From positions 36,376,168 to 36,440,167 of the forward strand of contig NC_092569.1 in the NCBI RefSeq assembly GCF_037975245.1: DNA of 64,000 bases. Reading direction: 5' to 3'. Position 1 is the stretch's first letter, and each line of letters starts with the position of its first letter. Below the pieces are notes generated by a model, which was not told the DNA's origin, made no database searches, and saw only the letters and a list, made by a program, of their open reading frames with translations. The translations under genes were made by a program, and so were the position numbers. Origin of the DNA: Apostichopus japonicus. Taxonomy: Eukaryota; Echinodermata; Holothuroidea; Aspidochirotida; Stichopodidae. Shown here one piece after another: positions 52,595-63,619 of the stretch.

Positions 52595-52989
52595 GGCTGT
52601 GGTTACTATAGTACATTTAGTAACGATAAATGTCGACAAACTGGTACAAGTATTGCTAGGTACGGTAAATGTGTGTTCACGGTACGGTGGTATCGTTTAA
52701 ACACTTAACTTACACTAAGAATCCAGCTGACGGGAGGTTTGACCAATCGGAATGCTCGAACTGAAAGTACACTTCTGCAGGTGTTAAAAAATCCACGCTA
52801 CATAAATTATGTAACCCTACTCAGGGTCAGAGTAACCCTTCAGGTGTAGGGTGAACGGTTACACCTGGAAAGTGTTAAAATTCAACACTCCATTTTTTTG
52901 CGTGCATATTCTGTTGGTGTAATTTTCCGACGAAATGGCGACGACACCTATTTATTCTCCGTTTATCTGCAAATTAGCAAGGCCCGGAA

Positions 52990-53896
52990 GCGAAATTATT
53001 TTTCCCACTTCGACGCGGCCATATTAGCATAATGGGCGTGGACTATCGGTCGTTGTTACGGCTTATTGGTCCACGTCAGAGACTATGCAGTGATATCTCT
53101 CGGGTGTTTGTTTGGGTGCTGAAAGTTCTCAATTAAGTTACATGTCAGGGATTCTAGTACACGTACCAGTATAATAAATAGTATAGTACAGAGGGACATT
53201 GCTATTTAGGCATAGTTATAGCAGGGAGCTGCTACTCTAACAGTAACAGCTCCCTGGTTATAGTTAATACAGACGCAAGTGACAACTGTTTCATAAAATG
53301 GGTAGAATATTTCAAGTCCGTAACAATACCCAGTAGCGTACGTAAACTAATGATGAAAGCACGTAGGCTCCTTACTGCCGTTTAAAAGGGGGTTCATTTA
53401 TAAATGAACAAATAATTTAGAATGATGGATAAAACAATATGGGGCACAATACAATACATGTATCTTTGTAGGTTTTTAGCATTGAAAGGTCAGTGGGCCT
53501 ACCTGGTGTAATATGAAGTGTAATAATCAATACCACGGGAGGTTCATTTATAACTTTTCCAGACCCTGCTGTCACGGGAGGTTCTTTTCCAAACTTTTCC
53601 AGACACGGGAGGTTCATAACACATCTAATAAACAAACACAGTTTGATTTTGTGATGGAATTTACCTCAAGAGCTCCATAAGACCCGATTGACTGGGAGGA
53701 GCAGTCGCACATCATCATGGATCTCATGAAGTCATGTCTTAGGCCTGAGTATATTAGGCCTGAGTATATTAGCTGAGTATATTATTAAAGAGCTATACGT
53801 TAGAGCTCGAAGTCGAAGTCACAAACTTGCCGGCCTGTGACGTATTTCATAAGCCACGCCCATGTGGCCGCGTCGAAGTGGGAAAAATAATTTCGC
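52990..53896. mobile_element. Element D: 907 bp, perfect 31-bp TIR, 9-bp TSD
   Basis: 52990-53020 and 53866-53896 are perfect 31-bp inverted copies (start gcgaaattatttttcccac). Flanks ggcccggaa (52981-52989 and 53897-53905) are identical; the empty site aaggcccggaaaggg exists at 33830 in element B copy 1. TIR and 9-bp duplication fit a Mutator-like MITE. Inside: a strong hairpin (agggagctg...cagctccct at 53214-53256) and repeated cacgggaggttc phrases (53535-53610). Confidence 0.88.
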
Positions 53897-54417
53897 GGCC
53901 CGGAAAGGGTCATTTCCTGCAATCTAGGGAGTATCTTTACTCAAAATTTTTCTGTACGCTCCGCGCCAACCTGTGGTGGCGCTCCGCTTAGATAGTGTCG
54001 AAAGCGCCCCTACAGACCATTCTTGCCCCCCCCCCCCCGACCAATACCCCTAGCTCCGCCACTGTCCTTACTACACTCAAAAACGTCTTTGCGAGTACAC
54101 TACGAGTATAATAGCTACTGTACTCTCTTAAAATACCATCGAATATACAAATTACAATGTTTTTACAGACTTTTACGTGCAATCTGAGAAATTGCAGACT
54201 TGAGACCCATATTTTAGGGCTAGGTATTCGCAGCATAAAACACACGGGAAGTGCCGTTTCCGGCCATCTGGGGGTTTGAAATAACCCAAAATTTTCTTGT
54301 ACGCTCCGCGCCAACCGATGGTGGCGCTCCGCTTAGATAGTCTCCACCATAGAAATTTATGGTCTCCACACATTAGCCCCCCAATAATTTTTCCGTTCCG
54401 CCGCGCCTGGGACTAAT

Positions 54418-54814
54418 AAACTATTGGTGGCGATATATGGTTTTCTTCTTTTCAAATTTAAAGAGACATCTATTTCGCAGAGAAGAGATTTATATTGATA
54501 AGTTCTTTGCATATTAACAAGTAATGTGTTTTTTTTTTTTAAATCTTGTAACGGTGGCCCTGAGGAGACACCCGAGTTGTAGAAAATTGTCAAATTATCA
54601 AGTTGGTGATTTGCATGTATACTAGTTTACATTTACAATAAACAACTCGATATTTGTCGGGTTGACACGTTACGATAACATGAACATTTGAAGAAAATTG
54701 TCAATTCGTAAATTGCCGAGCTGTGGCGTTAGATATGTAAAACTTGACAAACACGTCAATAAACAAGATAATTGATGACTCGTCAAATTACAGTTAACAT
54801 GAATTTGTAAAGCA
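54418..54814. other. Unique sequence between two elements
   Basis: AT-rich, with several phrases of gtcaa-tt-gtaaa type. No gene. Confidence 0.35.
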
Positions 54815-55829
54815 AACAGCAGATATCACATCATATCAGTGAGCATGAAAATGGCGTTCCAGGATGAACAGCCTCAAAACTGTCCGACTTGCCCGAAAAA
54901 ATAACCAAAACTTTCCGCGCGCTTTCAATATGTTAATGTCAATATCATATAAGCAAGCATCGGTTATTACATCACATGCCATCGTATACCGTACGGTCCG
55001 TGAAAGTTGCGCAGTATACCGCGGGATGCTAATGTAAACAACGAAATGCCTTATGTAGATAGAGAAAAAGCATGGAGGTCCAATTATGTCAAAACTCTCT
55101 TTTACATTATTAATGGCGAATTAGGGGCTGCAGCCCCCCCCCCCCCCCCCCCGCCTCTTACACCTATGTGTGTAGTGTTCGGTTTCGGAAATATCTGTTA
55201 TTTTTCATTTCCTTCAACGAAGTTTTATAATAGCCGTTATAAGAGGTTTTAACATTTGTACACCAATAAATTAACTGTCTGAATTTTCGAAAATTTCTGA
55301 CCAGCATTCTTCATCACACTTCCCTCTACTCGTGCAATTTTGACCGGTATTTTAGGGGTTGAAGGAGGTTTTTCTATATTGGTTGTCCATAGATGAAATT
55401 TTTTTGCAACATTATGGGTATGTTTTGAAGTGAGTTTATTCACGAGAATGTGAAGTTTCAAATTCTGAACAAATAATGGGCTTAAAACCTTGAAAAGTGG
55501 GGCTGACGGATATTGTGGGCCGCGACGTAGAATCACCTACAAAAGCAATGATCCACAGGACATGCGATGAGGTCGAACATGATTTGTGACTGTTGACAAT
55601 CTTCAAAAAGTTTATGGATAGAAAAAAACTATTGGGAAATACTTAGTTCTCGGCAAAAGGTGTACATCTGGTTGGTCATTTTCAAGCCCGAGAAGTACCA
55701 TTTCCGGTGATCTGGGTGCATGGTATCAAAACCAGAAATTTTCTTGTACGCTGCGCGCCAACCGATGGTGGCGCTCCGCTTAGATAGTAATTCGCGCCCC
55801 CGGGTTAGAAAATCCTGGATACGCCCCTA
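54815..55829. mobile_element. Element E, copy 3, inverted and truncated
   Basis: Inverted relative to 37322-39527: from the end ggttagaaaatcctggatac (near 55829) through the shared module (55690-55790) and the ctacgtcgcggcccac-like region to the gaaaatggcgttccagg block near 54850. The other terminus is absent, and the sequence diverges from the family at about 54815. A C-run is at 55134-55153. Confidence 0.7.
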
Positions 55830-55940
55830 TATACTGTATTGCTTTATTTCGATTTCTTTATTGTTACTTTCACATTATTTGTTATTGTATTGTATGTATA
55901 TTTTTGCTTTTGAATTGGTAGAAATAAATCAATCAAATCA
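55830..55940 (+). repeat. LINE 3' tail fragment
   Basis: Ends in gaaataaatcaatcaaatc, the style of tail also seen (inverted) at 14101-14125. Only the last hundred bases of a 3' UTR appear to be present. Confidence 0.45.
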
Positions 55941-56929
55941 CACTGTACAAAAATGGTGTCTGCGTCCTGATCTAAAAGAATATCGAAAGGTCCAATTGTG
56001 TATGTAATTATATGCGCTTGCTTTGAAGGTCAACTGCGTTAAATGTTCCCAAAAGTAAAACATCATTGACGTTTTAACTATTCTATATCAATGTCGACTT
56101 TTCTCTTTGAGTCGCTCGCGAAAGTCTATCTTGACATTTAGATGTCAAAATGAGGAAATGTCTCTCAAAGGGTAACCAACAGGTGACATTTTAGGGTCCT
56201 TGTGGCAAATTAAATGCGTCAAACAAGTACCCTGTCACAGATTAGATTTTGTAAGGGGGGGGGGGGGGACTGGGTGTGCTGGATTAGGCAGGAGTCAACC
56301 CAGTGCTCAGGAAAGTACCACGTTTGTCTATTCACCACGTCCGCATAGGACCCATTGCTCTGTAAAGAATTCGCGAAGGGAGGGGTTGCCCTGTAATACC
56401 TAGGAAGTAGTCTCACAGCAAGTGACTTGGGTTAAGACGGTGGATCAGTAGTTTGGTTTTCGTGGACAGGTTCTCCTTTAGGTGACTCTGGCCAACATCC
56501 CCCGATTTTTGCTATGTGAGAAGCCCCCGCCTTTCCCAGAAGAACTCTGGGTTGCACCCTTGACCAGTAGTAGAAAACCATTGACGAACAAATGCATCCC
56601 TTGTGGTAGTTTGACGAGTATCGACAATCTGAGAACGCTATTTCACTAAAACTTCTCTGTCAGTTAGTTATGGGTTTAAATGAGGAGCTATAAAGAATTT
56701 TCTTCAATCTCGCCATATTAATCTTGACCAGGACCAAACCAAGAGTTTTGACATTACGTGGTTACATGTATGTATTCATCTTGTTTAAGCTTTGAAGCCG
56801 TCAAATGGAGATTGCGCAGGGTTTACGCTCCCCGCTGATTGATTGAAACAGTCAACGAATGTTTCATGGTTACCTTATCGAGATGCGAGGCAACTTCACA
56901 GTGGTGTGTTGTAACGTTTGATGTTTACG
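55941..56929. other. No gene seen
   Basis: Unique sequence with one G-run at 56256-56269. No feature recognised. Confidence 0.4.
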
Positions 56930-56941
56930 TATGTCTTATTT

Positions 56942-57182
56942 GTGGCGGAGTGTATAGCATAGTGGTTAACGCCGGCGTCTCCCAGTCATGAGATCCCCGG
57001 TTCGATTCCCCGCCGACAGCAATGTGTGTCGTCTGGCAAGGGTGTTGTTCAATAACAACCTCCCGACATGGACGTTAAATGGATGTGTGCCGAGAGATTG
57101 GCTTCGGTCAGCTTGCGAGTCTAAAAGCCTCCATGGCTTCTTTCGCGAGTTCCTGCTTGCGGGAAGATCACATACACATACA
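56942..57182 (+). mobile_element. tRNA-derived SINE with 12-bp TSD
   Basis: The head looks like a tRNA gene: A box around tagcatagtggttaacgcc and B box ggttcgattcc, the internal promoter of RNA polymerase III. The anticodon arm has an 8-base loop, so it is derived and not a working tRNA. A SINE body follows (ggacgttaaatgg, gagagattggcttcggtcagc) and a catacacatacat tail. Perfect duplication tatgtcttattt at 56930-56941 and 57183-57194 shows a complete insertion that is fairly young. Confidence 0.82.
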
Positions 57183-57413
57183 TATGTCTTATTTACGTAG
57201 ATATAAACATCTGTCAGAACTTTTCGGAGGTCGCCATGTTTATTGCTGATCTGAAAGAGGTCGCTCTTTACTTTTACATGAATTACAATATGATCGCAAT
57301 ATCAATACATTTCATCCCTTCCCCCTTTTAGACGTGTGAAATACCTTTTGGAAACGATAACAATTTTGATTGTTGCTAAACACAACTATTCCATAACTAA
57401 CTATTTAGCTAGT

Positions 57414-58863
57414 CTATGGTTTCAACTCGGTAACAAAGTCTTCAAATCTTTTGGGAACTTTTCTGATTCGAGTTGGTCGGGTAGGTGTACTCTCAGTTTG
57501 TAGTGGAGTTGCACTCCTATCCGAATAAGTTTCATCAGTTTGATACTTTTTGAGGTGAGCGGAATTCCTTTTGTATTGAACTCCTTCTGGGGATTCAACA
57601 GTTACTTGACTATTAAATCTGTCAACCACTTCAAACGGTACTTCACAAAATGGTGCAGTCAACTTGTTTTGCTCCTTTTGTTTTACAAGTACATGATCGC
57701 CTATTTGTATGTCACTAGTTTTAGCATGTCGTTTTACATCAGCATAATACTTTGCGTTTTGTTTCATTTCAGTATCCCTGTCTTTCATGATTTCTTCCTG
57801 ACTTTGGGGAAATTTCACATCAGGTAATTTTGTCCTGAGTGACCTTTTGAAAAGACTCTCTGCAGGGCTTACACCTGTTGTAGAGTGTGGGGTGGAACGA
57901 TAAGCCAGCAGAAAGTTATTTAACAAGTTGCAGTCAGACTTTTGAATCTGTGCGATTTTGAGTACTATTAAAATCGTCCTATTTGCCTTTCAACTTCCCC
58001 GTTGGCCTGAGGCCATAACGGTGTACTCTTCCTATGTTCAATTCCTGAGGTACTCAAGAAGTTTTCAAATTCAAGTGAAGTAAGAAGCATTGTCAGTTTT
58101 GAGACTCTCTGGTAGGCCAAATCTACAAAATATGCGTTCCAAACATTCATTAACCTTTTCAGTAGTTATGGATTTCAGGATGTCTACTTCGAAAAATCTA
58201 CTGTAGTAATCAACTGTTACTAACAAATATGATCCATCAGGTAATGGGCCAAGAATATCAGTTGCCAAATGTTGCCAAGGTTCTGTCGGTAATGGTGTCG
58301 ACTTTATTGGTTCAGGGAAATTTGCCTTACCAACCACCTGACAGCCGTGACATGATTTACATTTTCGTTCTATGTCCTTGTCGGCTCCAGGCCACCATAC
58401 CTTTGTACGCAACCTTTGCTTGCTTTTAACTATGCCTTGATGGCCTTCGTGTGCTAAATTTGTCACTTGAGCACGAAGAGATTGTGGAATGACAATGCGG
58501 GTGCCCCTTAAAACTAGTTGTCCCAACACTGCCAATTCGAACCTCACACTTTTGTACCCTTTTGGAATGTCAGTCCAGTTTTCATTTATGACACATTTTC
58601 TTAACAATGATATTTCTGGATCCACTGATGATTCTTTTTCTACCTGTTGGATTGGTATCGCCACTGGGGTTGCATGAATAACAATAAACCGAATATGTTC
58701 TTCCCCTATGTTTTGACCACTCGATTTTGCCCCCTTTTTGGAAATTAACCTTGAGAGACAATCAGCTATGTTCCTTGGGCCAGGAATATAGACTACTTGG
58801 AAGTCATATGACTGTAACCTCAGGACCCATCGCTCAATTCGAGCAGAAGGTTTTGCCTTTTTA
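57414..58863 (-). pseudogene. Ty3/gypsy pol remnant (RNase H end, integrase)
   Basis: Minus strand, from high to low: end of RNase H (YIPGPRNIADCLSRL near 58770), the integrase HHCC zinc-binding part (AHEGHQG, CKSCHGC), the catalytic core with Asp in ATDILGP, Asp in LKTDNASY and Glu in NGEVERQ, then the C-terminal part (NNFLLAYRSTPHSTTGVSPA, GDHVLVKQK) to a stop near 57414. Frame changes near 58110 and 57960 break it. The upstream part of pol and both LTRs are missing; the 5' side is cut by another element at about 58864. Confidence 0.85.
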
Positions 58864-59473
58864 AGAGCGGAAACAGCAAAAATGACAACCCCAATTAATT
58901 GCTCAATTTAACCCCGTGATAATTTTTGTGCCATCAAATAACCACCTTAGGCGTATTCCGGCAGCGCCCTCATCGGCTCAATGCAAAGATAGTGCTACAC
59001 TAAATAATTAAAACAGATGTGTTCAGTAATAGGTAAGCACTTTCCCCTAGAGGAGCAAAGCCGTTTCTACTCGAAATTTTAGACACATGCCGTTAATGAA
59101 TAAATCCAATGTTAACGAAAGTGCGATACCAAACGCCAGATGACGAGGATGTAGAGGTATAATGGGATCACTTATCAAGCAACAGGAAGAAAATATAACC
59201 TCCGACATTTCCGTAAGTAATCAGAGCAAATCGTGGCTTCCATCTTCTTACTTTATCATGTCTATATCATTACGTGAAAAATCCCATACGGAATGAGCAG
59301 AGAAATGCATTTACTAAACCTGATATCACTTGGTAGCTAGTTTTTGCCTTTAATTTGTCTTAGTAAGGAATGTTTAAAGTTTACTGGTTTCATAGGAGAT
59401 ACATGCTTTTCCTAGATTGGGAGCGCTCAATCGCAAAAGTTGTACTAATTATAATTCATCTGAAATGTCGTTG

Positions 59474-59477
<4 letters not shown>

Positions 59478-59518
<41 letters not shown>

Positions 59519-59592
59519 TCTTATTTTACTTTAAATTAACGAATATTTACTGCTGCTATATCTACATATATATATATATATATATATATATG
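59478..59592. repeat. Two (TA)n tracts
   Basis: ta repeats at about 59478-59517 and 59566-59592 separated by 48 bases. Confidence 0.9.
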
Positions 59593-62130
59593 CATAGCAG
59601 AATGCAATGCCCTGATATACTGAAATGGACAGCGCCCTCTATTTTGTTTTTAGTGCTTTATGACCTTTTAAGTAGCCCCCCCCCCCACACTAAACAAATT
59701 ATCATTCCACATATGTTCAAAATAGCCGGCGGAACCTCAACATGAAGGTAGATTCTCCTTCTGATCAATTTTATGGTATTAGTGGTCTATTCTATTTTGT
59801 GCAGGATATGTATGGGGAAATTGCCGCCATTTTGGCCTAAAAAACATTAATGTGCAACATTGACGCTTAAGAACAACTGATTTTGGAAAATAATACATAT
59901 TGCTAATCAATTATAATGGGTTTCATGTAGAACCCGGGACGGTACAACGAAAGTTAATTTTTAGATCACTTTTCCTACTTCGGCCAACGGCCTAATAGCG
60001 TCAAAAATACTTTCCCGTAGTTAGGAGCTTCCATGATCAATAAACATACATAAGAAGTAAAAATATAAACTAAGCATCTGCGCTATGTAGGGAGCTACCC
60101 TTTGTAGTATGTTGTATGTGTGGCCAGCGTTTTTAACCGAAAGAAAAACAACCGATTTGATTATCCCAAATGTAACAAAAACAAAACAATAATATCCCTT
60201 ACATTCGATTATGACGGTAATTTAATGGCAAAATTGTTTAACCTTATTTGGCCTATATAGTACCTCGTTTACTCTGATGTCAAGTTTGCAACAAGCATCG
60301 TACATGTAGACACGCCGAATTCATGTGTATTTCTACTCTAAAATTAACTTTATTCTTAAGATCGAAAATTACACTAAGAGGTACCTTATTAAAAGCTACA
60401 ATGAGGTCATCAAATATCAGCTGTCTTACAGGCAGGACTTCAGTTAAGACCAGTTTACTGGTCTAACCTGCAGGGTGGGTAGGAAAATATGTTTAAGAAG
60501 GTTTTCTTCATGCTAGTATAATGTTTCTGGTAATTTGCTTTTCTCTTTTCACAAAGTATCTATCTTAACTATCTTCAAAGACTATAGTTCTTTGCGAAGA
60601 ATAATAACGATGGAAAAAAGAAGATCGTAGAATTTATAGAGGTGGTTTACATTCTGCATTTATTTCATTTTTGGACTGCTTTGGACCCTCCATCCTCATT
60701 CATCTTTCTGCACGGTTATTACATGGTATAATATCACAAAAATACAACCAAAATGTTTGCTGTTTCTTAAATGTTATGCATTATTTGACATCGGAATTTT
60801 ACAACACCCCGTGTCAGGTTAGATTTAGTAAACTTAAAAAAACCCAGACACCCAAGTGTTTACACGTGCCATTTACGTGTGTGTCTAGATAATACAGAAA
60901 AACAAACGCTTTGATTAACAAATTTTATGTGTTACGAATATTTCCCATCATGCAATGCACTGCCGTGAAATTAATATGTTTAATAATTTTTCTTCTTCCT
61001 CATCCAGCATGCTCTCGAGATGTGGTTTTAAATAAGTATATTGGATAGTTTGTGCCTGATTTTATGATGTGAGTATCCTCACAAGGTGTGCTACTGTAAA
61101 TAATGCAGAAAAAACAGCACCTAGAAGTTGAAACGAGTTACATTTTGTGTAATGTACATAAAGCCAGAAACGTGCATGGCGTATGTGGCAGGAACTAATT
61201 AAAGTAGTTGTACATAAATGCAACTGTAGCAAGCTTATTATTTCGTCGACTGTAACTTTCTTGAGTGTATGTGAGTATGTCTTTTTCATTTCATTTTCTG
61301 TCTATTACAAACTTACTACAGAATCTCTTTCTTTTGGAAGGTTTTGAAAAGTCACCTTTATTGAGGAATTTGGTCGTTGGTTTGGGGATGTATTGTGCAA
61401 ACCCCCCCCCCCCCCTCCTATATCTTTTTAAATTTACAGAAGAAAAATGACAAATGTAATCAACTACGACACTCATGTACTTCTAGACACCTACTTTAAA
61501 ATGGAATGGGCTCAATATCCCCCACCTCCGAAAGCATGTTTGAAAACTAATTTTCACAGTGTTGTCTTCTTTTCCCCGACGGCTGCCCATAGGATGGTGT
61601 ATGCAGATTATGGAGAAGACCGGAGTAGTTCATGTTATGAAAGTTTTCACAACACTTTCACCGCATACATTTTGTATTAATGGTGTCATGAATTAATTTG
61701 TGCCAATGCATCTCTAAAGAAAGTATGTTAAATTAGTAGTTACTTTACTTTAATATAAAGTGCACTTAATAACAAATTATTCTGAGTCTTAATTTACTTT
61801 AAAATACACTCATCAGATACGGAAAAACATTCTACATATCCTGCGTAAATTTCTAATGATTTCATTAAATAGGAAATGCTGTATGAAATAGCGCCCTCAC
61901 TTAGAAGAAAAGTATTAAAATATAAGTTCGTAGATCAATAAACAACAAAGACGATTGGGGCAATTTCCAAATCCACAGCTCTAGTTTTCAGGCAACTTCA
62001 AAGTGAACGGTTCCGATTAACCAATTTCGGTTAAACGCTGATAACTCCACAACGGTTCGTGATAGCAATTTCTTAACCCGTTTCGAATAACTTATCTTTC
62101 AAACAACATAGTTAAGTCTCACAGCAATTA
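59593..62130. other. Interior of element F or intergenic; nothing coding
   Basis: AT-rich unique sequence. C-runs at 59678 and 61400. Two agcgccctc words (59630, 61890) echo the repeated gagggcgct of the array. No gene recognised. Confidence 0.4.
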
Positions 62131-62131
62131 T

Positions 62132-62990
62132 GGGGGCTGTCATTGTTAATGTTTTCGTTCTGTAGTGTAGCATTTTTGCAACTAGCTGATGAGGGCGCTG
62201 CCGGAATCCGCCTGCTGCTGATAGTAGACCCCCTTCGATTGTCCTGAAATGTCATGAATACAAAAAGAATAATGTCCCTTAAATGCATTGAGAATGGTCA
62301 TTTGATGGCACAAAAATTATCACGGGGTTAAATTGAGCAATTAATGGGGTTGTCATTTTTGCTGTTTTCGCTCTTTAATGTAGTATTTTGGCAACTAACT
62401 GATGAGGGCGCTGCCGGAATCCGCCTGCTGCTGATAGCAGACCCCCTTCGATTGTCATGAAATGTCATGAAAACGAGAGAATAATGTCCCTTTAATGCAT
62501 TGAGAATGGTCATTTGATGGCACAAAAATTATCACGGGGTTAAATTGAGCAATTAATGGGGGCTGTCATTTTTTCTGTTTTCGTTCTTTAGTGTAGCATT
62601 TTTTAACTGAAGATGAGGGCGCTGTCGGAATCCGCCTGCTGATAGTAGACCCCCTTCGATATTCATGAAGAGTCATGAACACGAAAGAATAATGGCCCTT
62701 ACAGTCATTTAAGATTGTCATTTGATGGCTCAAAAATTATGAAATTGAGCAATTTAATGTGGTTGTCATTTTTGCTATTGTTAAATATAGTCCTACTTTT
62801 GCATTCAGCGGATCAGGGGGTTTTGGAACTTCTGCCTGCCGCTGGTAGTAGACCCACTTCGATTGTCATGCAATGTCAACAAAACTAAAGAAAAATGTGC
62901 CTTACATATATAAATGATGGTCATTTAATTAGACAAAAATTGTGACATTGTTAAATTTACCTTAGCAATTATTGGAAGTCCACAGTTTTT
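62132..62990. repeat. Tandem array of about 212-bp units
   Basis: Units begin near 62138, 62349, 62563 and 62762 (spacings about 211, 214, 199), with a partial fifth near 62960. Each holds tgtcattttt-gctgtttt, gatgagggcgctgccggaat, gacccccttcgatt and aaaaattatcacggggttaa (last two units more decayed). Confidence 0.85.
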
Positions 62991-63330
62991 GCTGTTCTGC
63001 TTGATTCGGGTAGTATTAAGGTTTGTATTGAATCATTCGTGAAAAAGTCCCTCCCCACCCCTTCTCCACCATGTCAATCCTGTGTACGCCAGTATTGAGA
63101 ATTGTAATTTGAATTGTTTGGACAATCAACGCACTTGCATAAATAGAAAACACGTGGACTCTTCCAAGTGTTACTGTATACTATCCTATATTACCCATTT
63201 TGCCTTCATGAATTCAAATGGTTTGTCACGTTACTGCCAGGTGATCGCATTATACCTACTTTAGAGTATAATTTGCTGTTTGCTAGCTCTGTCGGCCAGG
63301 TTCAGCCCGGTGAATAATAGAAGGGACTCT

Positions 63331-63444
63331 TGGAAACGGAAGTACGTCAAGGGTCAACTTATCTGTTGTCGAAAGGCTGAGGTTAGTTCCAAGATGTTTC
63401 GACAACACAGCTAGTTGACCTCTAACGTCACTTCCGTTTCAGAT
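63331..63444. repeat. Imperfect inverted repeat, about 46-bp arms
   Basis: 63331-63377 and 63395-63444 pair (gaaacggaagt, gtcaact, tgttgtcgaaa on the left; tttcgacaaca, agttgacc, acttccgtttc on the right) with a short loop. It brings two opposed copies of the ttgtcgaaac motif together. Confidence 0.75.
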
Positions 63445-63619
63445 TCGCTGATCGTATTGTGGAGTTTTGGGATGTGTTGGGGATAGAGATGAAGATGTTA
63501 GTTACTTTTAGAGCATTTTTAAAACGAAATGCATAAAATCAAGTCAACAAATGATGGAAAACGAAACATTCAGTGTGCGGTACTAACTGTTTGCATCATT
63601 AAGGTAAGCGAAACCCTCA

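Larger units (their letters stand above)
49805..52904. mobile_element. Element C: 3.1 kb, CACT..GTG ends, 2-bp TSD, carries a broken SAM-like gene
   Basis: The uninterrupted B sequence at 33750 (tttgtcatattctg) shows the exact site: here it reads tttgtca, then the element, then catattctg, giving duplicated ca. Left end cactcaaaaaaatgaagtgt; right end complement cacgcaaaaaaatggagtgt, so about 18 of 20 match. CACT ends and a 2-3-bp duplication suit the CACTA/CMC group, as inference. The left subterminal region has about 66-bp tandem units (49980-50250) rich in aacact, and gtgttaaatttaacac palindromes. Interior has minus-strand exon-like pieces and a 164-bp tandem array. Confidence 0.78.
49642..54064. 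mobile_element. hAT-like MITE B, copy 3, split by two insertions
   Basis: Starts tagtggcggagcg, ends tagctccgccactg. Target copies cccttact (49634-49641) and tccttact (54065-54072). After subtracting C (3100 bp), D (907 bp) and their 2- and 9-bp duplications, about 405 bp remain, against 404 bp for copy 1. Shared module at 53900-53998. Confidence 0.9.
49276..54409. mobile_element. hAT-like element A, copy 2, hosting three other elements
   Basis: Starts cagtggcggcggaaccgg and ends ttccgccgcgcctg. Perfect 8-bp duplication ggactaat (49268-49275 and 54410-54417). Removing the inner insertions C and D with their duplications leaves about 1.1 kb, the size of copy 1 at 33214-34314, and it carries B at the same internal site with the same cccttact target. 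Shared module at 54238-54341. Confidence 0.9.
58866..63000. mobile_element. Element F: large non-coding element with inverted end repeats
   Basis: Starts inside the gypsy remnant with about 110 bases (58866-58975: agcaaaaatgacaacccc, gtgataatttttgtgccatc, attccggcagcgccctcat) that recur inverted in a tandem array at 62130-63000. Between them are unique AT-rich DNA and two TA tracts. The right border and target duplication could not be fixed because of the array. Confidence 0.5.

Noticed and set aside
56942-57020. Functional tRNA gene
   Set aside because: Anticodon arm does not give a normal 7-base loop, the body continues as a SINE, and a 12-bp target duplication brackets the whole unit.
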